From: Clostridia bacterium
GTDB taxonomy: Bacteria; Bacillota; Clostridia; Oscillospirales; CAG-272
DNA length: 15,208 bases
Assembly (NCBI GenBank): GCA_900770605.1
Contig: CAAGKS010000027.1
Location: 1-15,208 of the forward strand
Reading direction: 5' to 3'
Shown here one piece after another: positions 6,817 through 13,204 of this stretch. Below the pieces are notes generated by a model that worked only from the letters and a program-made list of their open reading frames with translations, ran no database searches and was not told the origin of the DNA. Each line of letters begins with the position of its first letter. Positions within the stretch are counted from its first letter, which is position 1. A program made the translations under genes and the position numbers.

Positions 6817-6862
6817 AAAGCAATTTTTATATATTAAATATAGATAAACTCATACATAATAT

Positions 6863-6891
6863 ATTATACAACAACCGCCCTCGTTTGTCAA
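6863..6891 (-). promoter_or_regulatory. Sigma-A promoter of the Dlt-like operon
   Basis: On the minus strand the boxes are -35 TTGACA (6891-6886), a 17-base spacer and -10 TATAAT (6868-6863), both perfect matches to consensus. The predicted transcript starts near 6856, giving a leader of roughly 50 bases before the transglutaminase-like gene. No other promoter of similar quality was seen between the six genes, so they likely form one transcript to the terminator at 800-830. Confidence 0.9.
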
Positions 6892-6917
6892 TTACATTTA
6901 TGCCTTTTGGAAAACTT

Positions 6918-6949
6918 TTTTACCTTTTGACTTGACTTGCAAGGTAAAA
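6918..6949. promoter_or_regulatory. 9-bp inverted repeat straddling the plsY -35 box (possible operator)
   Basis: TTTTACCTT (6918-6926) and AAGGTAAAA (6941-6949) are perfect inverted copies separated by 14 bases. The plsY -35 box (6932-6937) lies in the middle. A dimeric repressor bound here would block the plsY promoter. I do not recognise the site as a known FapR or FabT box. Confidence 0.45.
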
Positions 6950-6960
6950 TTTAGTATAAT
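6932..6960 (+). promoter_or_regulatory. Sigma-A promoter of plsY
   Basis: The boxes are -35 TTGACT (6932-6937), a 17-base spacer and -10 TATAAT (6955-6960). Transcription should start near 6967, giving a leader of about 40 bases. It diverges from the Dlt-like operon promoter, with about 40 bases between the two -35 boxes. Confidence 0.9.
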
Positions 6961-7006
6961 TAAATAAGCGTATGATCGATCATTTTTTACACTTGGAGGC
7001 ATAAGA

Positions 7007-7630
7007 ATGAATTACCTGTTCAGCGCCCTTATAGGCTACGGCTTAGGCTGCATCAGCCCCTCTTATATTTTGAGTCTTGTCAAAAAGGTTGACATAAGAA
7101 AAAGCGGCACTAAAAACCTTGGTGCGAGCAACACCTTTATACATTTCGGAGCATTCTGGGGCATTTTCGTTATGCTCTTTGATATCCTCAAAGCGTTTTT
7201 TGCCTTGAAGCTTTGCGCTCTGTTATTCCCTCAAACCATATATGCAGGACTTGTTGCAGGCTGCGCGGCGGTGCTTGGACACAACTACCCCTTCTTCCTT
7301 AAATTCAAGGGCGGAAAGGGTCTTGCGAGCTTTGGCGGCTTAGTGCTTGCCTTTGATCCGCTTATGTTCCTTTCATTGCTCGCTCTCGCGCTCATCATCG
7401 CGTTTATCATCAACTACGGCTGCACGATCGCCCTCTCGGCGACTCTGCTTTTCCCCGTTCTTATCCTCATCAAATACAGAGCTCCCATACCCGCTCTCAT
7501 AGCTCTGGTGGCTACCGCGAGCGTATTCTACAAGCACACCGAAAACATCGGCAGAATAAGACGCGGCGAGGAAACGAAATTCACGGATTTCATCAAGAAA
7601 TACGTTGTAAAATTCAAGCGCAACAAGTAA
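7007..7630 (+). CDS. plsY: Acyl-phosphate:glycerol-3-phosphate acyltransferase PlsY
   Basis: PlsY transfers an acyl chain from acyl-phosphate to glycerol-3-phosphate to make lysophosphatidic acid, the first step of phospholipid synthesis, in the cytoplasmic membrane. The protein has 207 residues, the normal PlsY length, with several hydrophobic segments. The conserved motifs are recognisable: GCISPSYI (14-21), RKSGTKNLGASN (31-42), GHNYPFFLKFKGGKGLAS (91-108) and the C-terminal NIGRIRRGEETKF (180-192). Some motif positions differ from the commonest PlsY sequence (SGTKNLGASN against the usual SGNIGATN type), so it could be a second, divergent PlsY paralogue. The start ATG has GGAGG (6995-6999) 7 bases upstream. 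The gene is transcribed alone and shares its upstream region with the envelope-acylation operon. Confidence 0.9.
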   Translation: MNYLFSALIGYGLGCISPSYILSLVKKVDIRKSGTKNLGASNTFIHFGAFWGIFVMLFDILKAFFALKLCALLFPQTIYAGLVAGCAAVLGHNYPFFLKFKGGKGLASFGGLVLAFDPLMFLSLLALALIIAFIINYGCTIALSATLLFPVLILIKYRAPIPALIALVATASVFYKHTENIGRIRRGEETKFTDFIKKYVVKFKRNK

Positions 7631-7642
7631 ATACATACACAC

Positions 7643-7690
7643 AAAAAAACGGTGGAGCACCCGAGGTCACGGGTGCTCCACCGTTTTATC
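7643..7690. terminator. Bidirectional terminator between plsY and serA
   Basis: A perfect 15-bp GC-rich stem (7649-7663 with 7670-7684) has a 6-base loop. It is flanked by seven A's on the left and TTTT on the right. It can end the plsY transcript on the plus strand and, with the longer T-run, the serC-serA transcript on the minus strand. Confidence 0.92.
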
Positions 7691-7707
7691 TAAATATTTA
7701 TCTGCTA

Positions 7708-8868
7708 TCAGATAACTCTTACTCTGTAAACGCCCTCGATAGCCGCAAGCTTTGCGGTAACGCCGTCACCGAAGCCGCCTGCAACGTCAACTACCGTATA
7801 TGCATTATCGCCCTTGGACTTATTAAGCATATTCTCGATATTGATGCCCGCCTCGCCAACTACTGTGGTTATCTTGGAGATAACGTTGGGCACGTTCGCG
7901 TGAAGAACGCAGATCCTCTTATCGCCGCTCATAGGCATATCAACGTTAGGATAGTTTACGCTGTTCTTGATGTTACCGTAACGGAGATAATTGTCAAGCT
8001 GAACTGCCGCCATTATAGCGCAGTTATCCTCGGACTCCTCGGTGGAAGCGCCAAGGTGAGGGATTGCAACTATTCCCTTTACGCCAACTGTTTCCTCGGT
8101 AGGAAAGTCAGTTACGTAGGTAGCGATCTTGCCGCTCTCAAGAGCTGCCTTGAGCGCCTGAGAATCAACGAGATCTGCACGCGCAAGGTTGATGATGCGC
8201 GCGCCGTTCTTCATCTCTGCGATGCTGCGCTCGCAAACCATTCCCTTGGTATCCTTTGTTGAAGGAACGTGAAGGGTTATATAGTCAGCCACCTTGAAAA
8301 CGTCGTCAAAGGACGCCGCCTTCTCAACTCTGCTATCAATATTCCAAGCCGCGTCAACGCTCAGGAAGGGATCGCATCCAACGACCTTCATTCCAAGCTG
8401 TACAGCCGCGTTTGCAACAAGTCCGCCGATAGCGCCAAGTCCGATAACGCCAAGCGTCTTGCCCTTGATCTCAACGCCTGCAAACTGGCTCTTGCCCTTC
8501 TCTACCTGCTTTGCAACGTCAGCCGTGCCTGCGAGGGACTCTGCCCACTTAACTCCGCCGACAACGTCACGGGAAGCAAGCATAAGTGCGCATATAGCAA
8601 GCTCCTTAACTCCGTTTGCATTAGCGCCGGGAGTATTGAATACTACGATTCCCTCTTGTGCGCATCTGTCAACGGGGATATTGTTTACACCTGCGCCTGC
8701 GCGAGCAATAGCAACAGTCTTTTCATCGAATACCATATCGTGCATAGCGGCGGAGCGCACCATGATCGCATCGGGCGCTTCAACCTCTGTGCTTACGTTA
8801 TATACGGCAGGATCAAGATTGTCCGTACCTACCTTTGCTATCTTGTTAAGACAAAGTATGTTCTTCAT
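7708..8868 (-). CDS. serA: D-3-phosphoglycerate dehydrogenase with C-terminal ACT domain
   Basis: SerA oxidises 3-phosphoglycerate to 3-phosphohydroxypyruvate with NAD, the first step of serine synthesis in the cytosol. The protein has 386 residues. An N-terminal substrate-binding half is followed by the Rossmann domain with GLGAIG (143-148) and Asp166 for NAD. The catalytic set is Arg230 (INLARADLVD), a Glu at 258/259 (DFPTEET) and His271 (IPHLGASTEES). A single ACT domain covers about 316-386 and may sense serine as in related enzymes. This is the shorter SerA type without the intervening ASB domain. The active-site loop has ADLVD where many family members have GGLVDE, a variation without obvious loss of function. 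The start has AAAGGA upstream. It lies 23 bases after serC in the same transcript, so product and substrate of consecutive steps are encoded together. No serB was seen. Confidence 0.96.
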   Translation of the reverse strand: MKNILCLNKIAKVGTDNLDPAVYNVSTEVEAPDAIMVRSAAMHDMVFDEKTVAIARAGAGVNNIPVDRCAQEGIVVFNTPGANANGVKELAICALMLASRDVVGGVKWAESLAGTADVAKQVEKGKSQFAGVEIKGKTLGVIGLGAIGGLVANAAVQLGMKVVGCDPFLSVDAAWNIDSRVEKAASFDDVFKVADYITLHVPSTKDTKGMVCERSIAEMKNGARIINLARADLVDSQALKAALESGKIATYVTDFPTEETVGVKGIVAIPHLGASTEESEDNCAIMAAVQLDNYLRYGNIKNSVNYPNVDMPMSGDKRICVLHANVPNVISKITTVVGEAGINIENMLNKSKGDNAYTVVDVAGGFGDGVTAKLAAIEGVYRVRVI

Positions 8869-8891
8869 ATTTAAAGTCCTTTCTTGACAGG

Positions 8892-9983
8892 TCAGTTCTT
8901 GGGATTTGCCTGCGCAAACGCCTTCATAAATTCAACGAGCTTCTCAACGCCAGCCTTGGGCATAGCGTTATAGATGGATGCTCTCATACCGCCAACGGAA
9001 CGGTGTCCCTTGAGGTTTTTAAGTCCTGCCTTTGCTGCCTCGGATGCAAACTTCTTATCGAGGTCCGCATCCCCCGTTACGAAGGTAACGTTCATCATAG
9101 AACGGCTGCCCTTCTTTACGGGAGCTATATAGTAATCCTGAGCGTCAAGGTAATCGTACAGAACTGCCGCCTTTTCCTCGTTGCGAGCCTTCATTACCTC
9201 AAGGCCGCCCATAGCGAGTATCCACTCGTAAACGAGCTTTGCCATATAGATAGTGTAGCAAGGGGGAGTATTGTACATAGAGCCGTTCTCTGCCATCGTC
9301 TTCCACTCAAGCATAGTGGGCATCTTGAGGTCTGCATATTCAAGCAGATCCTCTCTTACTATAACGAGCGTAAGTCCTGCGGGAGCCATGTTCTTCTGCG
9401 CTCCTGCGTAGATAACGCCAAACTTTGATACGTCAACAGGCTCGGAAATGATGCAGGAGGACATATCCGCAACGAGAGGGATATCTCCTGTATCGGGTAT
9501 ATAGCCGTACTTTGTGCCGTATATCGTGTTATTGAAGCAAACGTGAACGTAGGATGCATCGGGACGTACCATATCCTTGGTAACTGCGGGAATATGGTCA
9601 AAATTATCGTCCTTTGTGGTAGCGATACACTTTACGTCGTAGCCCATCTTCTGAGCTTCCTTGAACGCCTTGCCCGAAAACTGTCCTGAAACAACGTAAT
9701 CAGCCTTGCCTGTCTTGCCGATAAGGTTAAGCGGAACTGCCGCAAACTGAGTGGACGCGCCACCCTGAAGGAAGAGCACCTTGTAGTTATCAGGAATATT
9801 CATCAAATCTCTGAGCATCTTCTCTGCATCATTGATTATAGCCTCGTAATCCGGAGATCGATGGGACATTTCCATCACTGACATTCCGCTCTCACCGTAG
9901 CAAACCATCTCCGATGCTGCTTTTTGGAGAACCTCTAAAGGAAGCATGGAAGGGCCCGCCGAAAAATTGTAAACTCTGTTCAT
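8892..9983 (-). CDS. serC: Phosphoserine aminotransferase
   Basis: SerC converts 3-phosphohydroxypyruvate and glutamate to phosphoserine and 2-oxoglutarate, using PLP. The protein has 363 residues, typical for the family. Clear SerC signatures are NFSAGPSMLP (6-15), MEMSHRSPDYEAI (37-49, phosphate-binding His41/Arg42), FLQGGASTQFAAVPLN (71-86), the PLP-binding Lys197 in YAGAQKNMAPAGLT, and KGHRSVGGMRASIYNA (325-340) near the C-terminus. GGAGG lies just before the start. It is the first gene of the two-gene serC-serA operon, driven by the promoter at 10047-10075. No key residue appears missing. Confidence 0.97.
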   Translation of the reverse strand: MNRVYNFSAGPSMLPLEVLQKAASEMVCYGESGMSVMEMSHRSPDYEAIINDAEKMLRDLMNIPDNYKVLFLQGGASTQFAAVPLNLIGKTGKADYVVSGQFSGKAFKEAQKMGYDVKCIATTKDDNFDHIPAVTKDMVRPDASYVHVCFNNTIYGTKYGYIPDTGDIPLVADMSSCIISEPVDVSKFGVIYAGAQKNMAPAGLTLVIVREDLLEYADLKMPTMLEWKTMAENGSMYNTPPCYTIYMAKLVYEWILAMGGLEVMKARNEEKAAVLYDYLDAQDYYIAPVKKGSRSMMNVTFVTGDADLDKKFASEAAKAGLKNLKGHRSVGGMRASIYNAMPKAGVEKLVEFMKAFAQANPKN

Positions 9984-10010
9984 CTCTATGAACCTCCGTA
10001 ATTTTTTAAG

Positions 10011-10038
10011 TGTTGTTTTACCATAGTAAAGTGCAACA
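10011..10038 (-). promoter_or_regulatory. Imperfect hairpin at the 5' end of the serC leader
   Basis: On the minus strand TGTTG (10038-10034) pairs with CAACA (10015-10011), and an inner TTTAC/GTAAA stem closes a TATG loop, with a small asymmetric bulge between the two. It begins only a few bases after the predicted transcript start. It may protect the 5' end of the mRNA. It does not resemble a known riboswitch. Confidence 0.35.
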
Positions 10039-10046
10039 TACTAATA

Positions 10047-10075
10047 ATTATATACTGTTTAACGCCCTTCGTCAA
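10047..10075 (-). promoter_or_regulatory. Sigma-A promoter of serC-serA
   Basis: On the minus strand the boxes are -35 TTGACG (10075-10070), a 17-base spacer and -10 TATAAT (10052-10047). The predicted start is near 10040, about 57 bases before the serC ATG. Confidence 0.88.
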
Positions 10076-10123
10076 TAGTTTATCAAACATTAAATTTTGT
10101 CTTTTTAAAATTTCTACATATCA

Positions 10124-10150
10124 ACAAAAAAACGGGGCGTTGCGCCCCGC
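10124..10150 (-). terminator. Rho-independent terminator of the ThyX-fold gene
   Basis: A 7-bp GC stem (CGGGGCG 10133-10139 with CGCCCCG 10143-10149) has a 3-base loop and is followed on the minus strand by seven T's. It lies about 20 bases past the stop at 10171 and separates this gene from the serC promoter. Confidence 0.88.
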
Positions 10151-10170
10151 TAATTGTATATTTTAACTAT

Positions 10171-10803
10171 TCAATTTTGCTCGTCCTTTATCAGAATAAG
10201 CTCCTTCGCGTACGGCAGCTCCTCTATCCACTTACACAGCGTATGCCACTCGGCGAGCTTATGCGTTCTTCTGGCGTAATACATATTTATGAGGGTTTCA
10301 TAATTGAGCGTTACCGTGCGCATCTGATTATAGCTTGAGGGCAGGAGCTGAATGATATTATGCCAGCTCTGCTTATCGGTCTTATCCGCGCAGAATTTTA
10401 TGCGCTCCCCTTCAAGATATGCAACGAGCGCGTCAAGCGCGGCTATTCCGCTCTCGTCAAGTCTGTCAAAGGAAAAATCCTCTCTCTCGATAGGCTTCGC
10501 GTGGATCTTATGCATAGTTGAGCAGGAGTTTGCCACCGTTCCTACCTTATAAGTATCAAATTCCTTCCACCAATAGAGCGGAGCGGTTATATCAACGGAT
10601 ACGAACACCATTCTCAAAAACTTTCTATGGTCGCTTCCTGCCTTTGCAAGACGACGGGCAAGGTCAAGATCGTTTTCGCCAAGCACGTAATTACCGCGCT
10701 CGTCATAGCTACTGTCCATCTTCCCCCAGCTATTCATAGGATTTCTCGCGCCTCTGATCGCATTTTCAAGGTTCATCACAGAGGTTTTCTCAAGCTTTAT
10801 CAT
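10171..10803 (-). CDS. Probable ThyX-fold protein lacking the ThyX catalytic signature
   Basis: The protein is soluble, 210 residues, with no signal peptide. Its layout recalls flavin-dependent thymidylate synthase ThyX. A helical DHRKFLRMVFVSVDITAPLYWW block (58-79) is in the place of the ThyX segment leading to its signature. LLPSSYNQMRTVTLNYETLINMYYARRTHKLAEW (153-186) looks like the ThyX C-terminal block (LP-x-Y-T-N-L-R-AQ-E). The diagnostic RHRxxSxNxxSxR motif is absent: the corresponding region reads YKVGTVANSCSTM (85-97), without the Arg/His residues that bind FAD and dUMP. It is therefore unlikely to make dTMP and may bind another nucleotide or flavin, or be structural. The homology is my judgement by eye. 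The start has AAGGGAACGGA upstream. It is transcribed alone, divergent from the aminotransferase operon through abutting promoters. Confidence 0.75.
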   Translation of the reverse strand: MIKLEKTSVMNLENAIRGARNPMNSWGKMDSSYDERGNYVLGENDLDLARRLAKAGSDHRKFLRMVFVSVDITAPLYWWKEFDTYKVGTVANSCSTMHKIHAKPIEREDFSFDRLDESGIAALDALVAYLEGERIKFCADKTDKQSWHNIIQLLPSSYNQMRTVTLNYETLINMYYARRTHKLAEWHTLCKWIEELPYAKELILIKDEQN

Positions 10804-10856
10804 ATCCGTTCCCTTCTATCAAGCGTTTTAAGCATTTTAATGTACTTTACAATAAA

Positions 10857-10885
10857 ATAATAGCACATTTTAGGACAAAAGTCAA
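10857..10885 (-). promoter_or_regulatory. Sigma-A promoter of the ThyX-fold gene
   Basis: On the minus strand the boxes are -35 TTGACT (10885-10880), a 17-base spacer and -10 TATTAT (10862-10857). The -35 box directly abuts the -35 box of the opposite promoter. Confidence 0.8.
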
Positions 10886-10894
10886 TTGACTTTT
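10877..10894. promoter_or_regulatory. 18-bp perfect palindrome formed by two abutting -35 boxes
   Basis: AAAAGTCAATTGACTTTT is a perfect palindrome. Its left half carries the minus-strand -35 box and its right half the plus-strand -35 box, with no base between them. RNA polymerase could probably occupy only one promoter at a time. A dimeric regulator could also bind here. Confidence 0.75.
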
Positions 10895-10914
10895 TAATAT
10901 TTATGTGATATGAT
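10886..10914 (+). promoter_or_regulatory. Sigma-A promoter of the aminotransferase-trpS-transketolase operon
   Basis: The boxes are -35 TTGACT (10886-10891), a 17-base spacer and -10 TATGAT (10909-10914). The expected start near 10921 gives a leader of only about 33 bases before the aminotransferase. Confidence 0.8.
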
Positions 10915-10953
10915 ATATGTATTGATTTTATTTTTTAATAAAACGGAGCTTTT

Positions 10954-12141
10954 ATGAATTACGTTTTTTCTGACAAGATAGCCGAGCTCAAGCCCTCGGC
11001 AATAAGAGAAATATTCAAAAGCCTGAGCGATCCCGAGATAATCTCGCTCGCGGCAGGCAATCCCTCACCCGAGTCATTTCCCACCGAGGAGCTGGCGCGC
11101 ATATCCGCGGATATTTTTGCAAACAACGCTACTCTGGCGCTTCAATACAATATAACCGAAGGTTACCCCCCTCTGCGCGAGGCAGTCGCGAAGCGTCAGA
11201 AGCAAAAATTCGGTATCGGCGGCGAGCACGACACCGTTATGATGGTATCGGGCGGTCAGCAAGGACTTGAGCTTGCTTGCAAGGTACTGTGCAACGAGGG
11301 TGACACTGTTATATGCGAAAATCCCAGCTTTATAGGCGCGCTCAATTCCTTCCGTTCAAACGGCGCGAAGGTAGTCGGCGTTGAGCTTGAGGACGACGGA
11401 ATATCCATTGAGGGTCTTGAAGCGGCGCTGTGCGAAAATCCGCGCGCAAAGCTGATATACGTTATCCCCACCTTCCAGAATCCCGCAGGCATCACCACCT
11501 CTTACGAAAAAAGAGTTGCAATACTTGATCTGGCAAAAAAATACGACGTCATAGTGCTTGAGGACAACCCCTACGGCGAGCTTCGCTTTGAGGGAGAGGA
11601 CGTTCCCACGCTCAAGAGCATGGACGACGAGGGACGCGTTATCTACTGCTCCTCCTTCTCAAAGATACTCTCCGCAGGAATGAGAGTTGGATTTGTGGTG
11701 GCGGATGAGAAACTCGTTTCCAAAATGGCTGTGGCTAAGCAGGGCGAGGACGTTCACACCAATATCTTCTTCCAGCTTCTCTGCTACCGTTATATGACGG
11801 AGTGCGATCTTGACGCTCACATCGCAAGGATCAACGACATATACCGCAGAAAATGCAAGCTCATGCTTGACGCGATAGAAAAATACGTTCCCGCGGACAA
11901 GGTGACCTTCACACGTCCCCAGGGCGGACTGTTTATATGGGGCAAGGTTGCCGGCTGCACCGACGTATCTCCCATAATTCAAAAGCTCATCGCCAAAAAG
12001 GTGGCGGTCGTTCCCGGCTCTGCCTTCAATTGCGACACCACTGCCCCCTCGGGCTGCTTCAGACTTAACTACTCCACTCCCACCGACGAGCAGATAGTTG
12101 AGGGTGTAAAGCGCATCGGCGAAGTTTTTGCAGAACTTTGA
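10954..12141 (+). CDS. PLP-dependent class I/II aminotransferase (2-aminoadipate/aromatic aminotransferase type)
   Basis: The protein has 395 residues, a typical fold type I aminotransferase length. Visible hallmarks are LAAGNPSPESFPTEEL (32-47), NITEGYPPLREAV (66-78), VSGGQQGLEL (98-107), Asn176 in PTFQNPAGIT, Asp204 and Tyr207 in LEDNPYGEL, the PLP Lys237 in SSFSKILSAGMRVGF, and the carboxylate-binding Arg370 in GCFRLNYS. The sequence pattern (NITEGYPPLREA, NPAGIT) places it near the LysN/2-aminoadipate and MocR-like aminotransferases, which commonly use branched-chain, aromatic or aminoadipate substrates with 2-oxoglutarate. The exact substrate cannot be read from sequence. There is no DNA-binding domain, so it is an enzyme and not a MocR regulator. 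GGAG lies upstream of the ATG. It is first in an operon with trpS 25 bases behind it. Confidence 0.93.
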   Translation: MNYVFSDKIAELKPSAIREIFKSLSDPEIISLAAGNPSPESFPTEELARISADIFANNATLALQYNITEGYPPLREAVAKRQKQKFGIGGEHDTVMMVSGGQQGLELACKVLCNEGDTVICENPSFIGALNSFRSNGAKVVGVELEDDGISIEGLEAALCENPRAKLIYVIPTFQNPAGITTSYEKRVAILDLAKKYDVIVLEDNPYGELRFEGEDVPTLKSMDDEGRVIYCSSFSKILSAGMRVGFVVADEKLVSKMAVAKQGEDVHTNIFFQLLCYRYMTECDLDAHIARINDIYRRKCKLMLDAIEKYVPADKVTFTRPQGGLFIWGKVAGCTDVSPIIQKLIAKKVAVVPGSAFNCDTTAPSGCFRLNYSTPTDEQIVEGVKRIGEVFAEL

Positions 12142-12153
12142 ATTTTCACACAC

Positions 12154-12159
12154 AAGGAG
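12154..12159 (+). promoter_or_regulatory. Ribosome binding site fixing the trpS start
   Basis: AAGGAG lies 7 bases before ATG 12167. The in-frame upstream ATG at 12128 overlaps the aminotransferase end, has no ribosome binding site, and would add 13 residues not expected at the N-terminus of TrpS. Confidence 0.85.
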
Positions 12160-12166
12160 CAATAAA

Positions 12167-13165
12167 ATGTTTAAGGATCAGCTCGTTTCCTACTCAGGCG
12201 TTCAGCCCAGCGGAAACCTCACCATTGGAAATTACCTCGGAGCTATAAAGAATTTTTCTACCTACTCCGAAAAATACAAGACCTTTTACTGCGTAGTGGA
12301 TCAGCACGCTATCACCGTGCGCCAGGTCCCCGCAGATCTTCGCAGACGTACCTATGAAACGCTCGCGCTTTATATGGCTTGCGGTCTCGACCCCGAAAAG
12401 AATACTCTTTACGTGCAGTCACACGTTCACGAGCACGCGGAGCTTGCATGGATACTCAACTGCTTTACTATGTTCGGCGAGCTTTCCAGAATGACTCAGT
12501 TCAAGGACAAGAGCTCCAAGCACGCTGACAACATAAACGCGGGCCTCTTTACCTACCCCGTGCTTATGGCGGCTGACATTCTTCTCTACCAGACGGACGT
12601 AGTTCCCGTTGGTATCGACCAGAAGCAGCACGTTGAGCTCTGCCGTGATATCGCAGAGCGCTTCAATCAGCTCTACCCCGACACCTTTACCGTTCCCCAG
12701 CCCATTATGAGCAAATCGGGAATGAAAATAATGTCTCTCGCTGAGCCCACCAAAAAGATGTCCAAGTCCGATGAGAATACCAATGCTGTCGTATATATCC
12801 TCGACGACAAGGACACTATGATAAGAAAGTTCAAGAGAGCCGTTACGGACTCCGACACCTGCGTTCGATTCGCTGACGGCAAGGACGGCATCAACAACCT
12901 TATGACTATCTACTCCTGCTTCACAGGCAAGACTATGGAAGAGATCGAGAGAGAGTTTGACGGACGCGGATACGGTGACTTCAAGCTCGCTGTTGGCGAG
13001 GCCTGCGCTGACGCGCTCGCTCCCGTTCAGCAGAGATTCCACGAGCTTCTCGCTGACAAGGCATTCCTTGAAGCGCAGATGAAGAAGGGCGCGGAGGAAG
13101 CGTCCTGGTACGCTCGCCGCACACTCGGCAAGGTACAGAAAAAGCTCGGCTTCGTGCAGATATAA
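12167..13165 (+). CDS. trpS: Tryptophanyl-tRNA synthetase
   Basis: TrpS charges tRNA-Trp with tryptophan using ATP in the cytosol. The protein has 332 residues from ATG 12167, the standard bacterial length. Class I signatures are present: the HIGH-equivalent TIGNYLG (19-25) after SGVQPSGN, and KMSKS (197-201). The tryptophan-recognition region FTYPVLMAADILLYQTDVVPVGIDQKQHVEL (128-158) is intact and the C-terminal anticodon-binding helices look complete. It sits between an aminotransferase and transketolase genes in one transcript. In many Firmicutes trpS is preceded by a T-box leader, but the 25-base gap here leaves no room for one and the operon leader is too short. Tryptophan-dependent control at the RNA level is therefore not evident. 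Confidence 0.97.
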   Translation: MFKDQLVSYSGVQPSGNLTIGNYLGAIKNFSTYSEKYKTFYCVVDQHAITVRQVPADLRRRTYETLALYMACGLDPEKNTLYVQSHVHEHAELAWILNCFTMFGELSRMTQFKDKSSKHADNINAGLFTYPVLMAADILLYQTDVVPVGIDQKQHVELCRDIAERFNQLYPDTFTVPQPIMSKSGMKIMSLAEPTKKMSKSDENTNAVVYILDDKDTMIRKFKRAVTDSDTCVRFADGKDGINNLMTIYSCFTGKTMEEIEREFDGRGYGDFKLAVGEACADALAPVQQRFHELLADKAFLEAQMKKGAEEASWYARRTLGKVQKKLGFVQI

Positions 13166-13204
13166 TCCCCCCGATAAACGTACAAAGAAAGGTTGGTCTT
13201 TTCA

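Noticed and set aside
8269..8874. Overlapping ~200-residue plus-strand frames antisense to serA
   Set aside because: serA is complete with all catalytic residues. The opposite frames are by-products of its codon bias.
10922..10953. Possible T-box or riboswitch ahead of the aminotransferase-trpS operon
   Set aside because: The leader is only about 33 bases and A/T-rich, too short for a T-box or any known aptamer.
12128..12166. Longer N-terminus for TrpS beginning at ATG 12128
   Set aside because: That start overlaps the aminotransferase end and has no ribosome binding site. AAGGAG sits correctly before ATG 12167 and the family begins there.
12419..13042. 207-residue minus-strand frame antisense to trpS
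   Set aside because: trpS is intact and its motifs explain the sequence. The antisense frame has no start signals.
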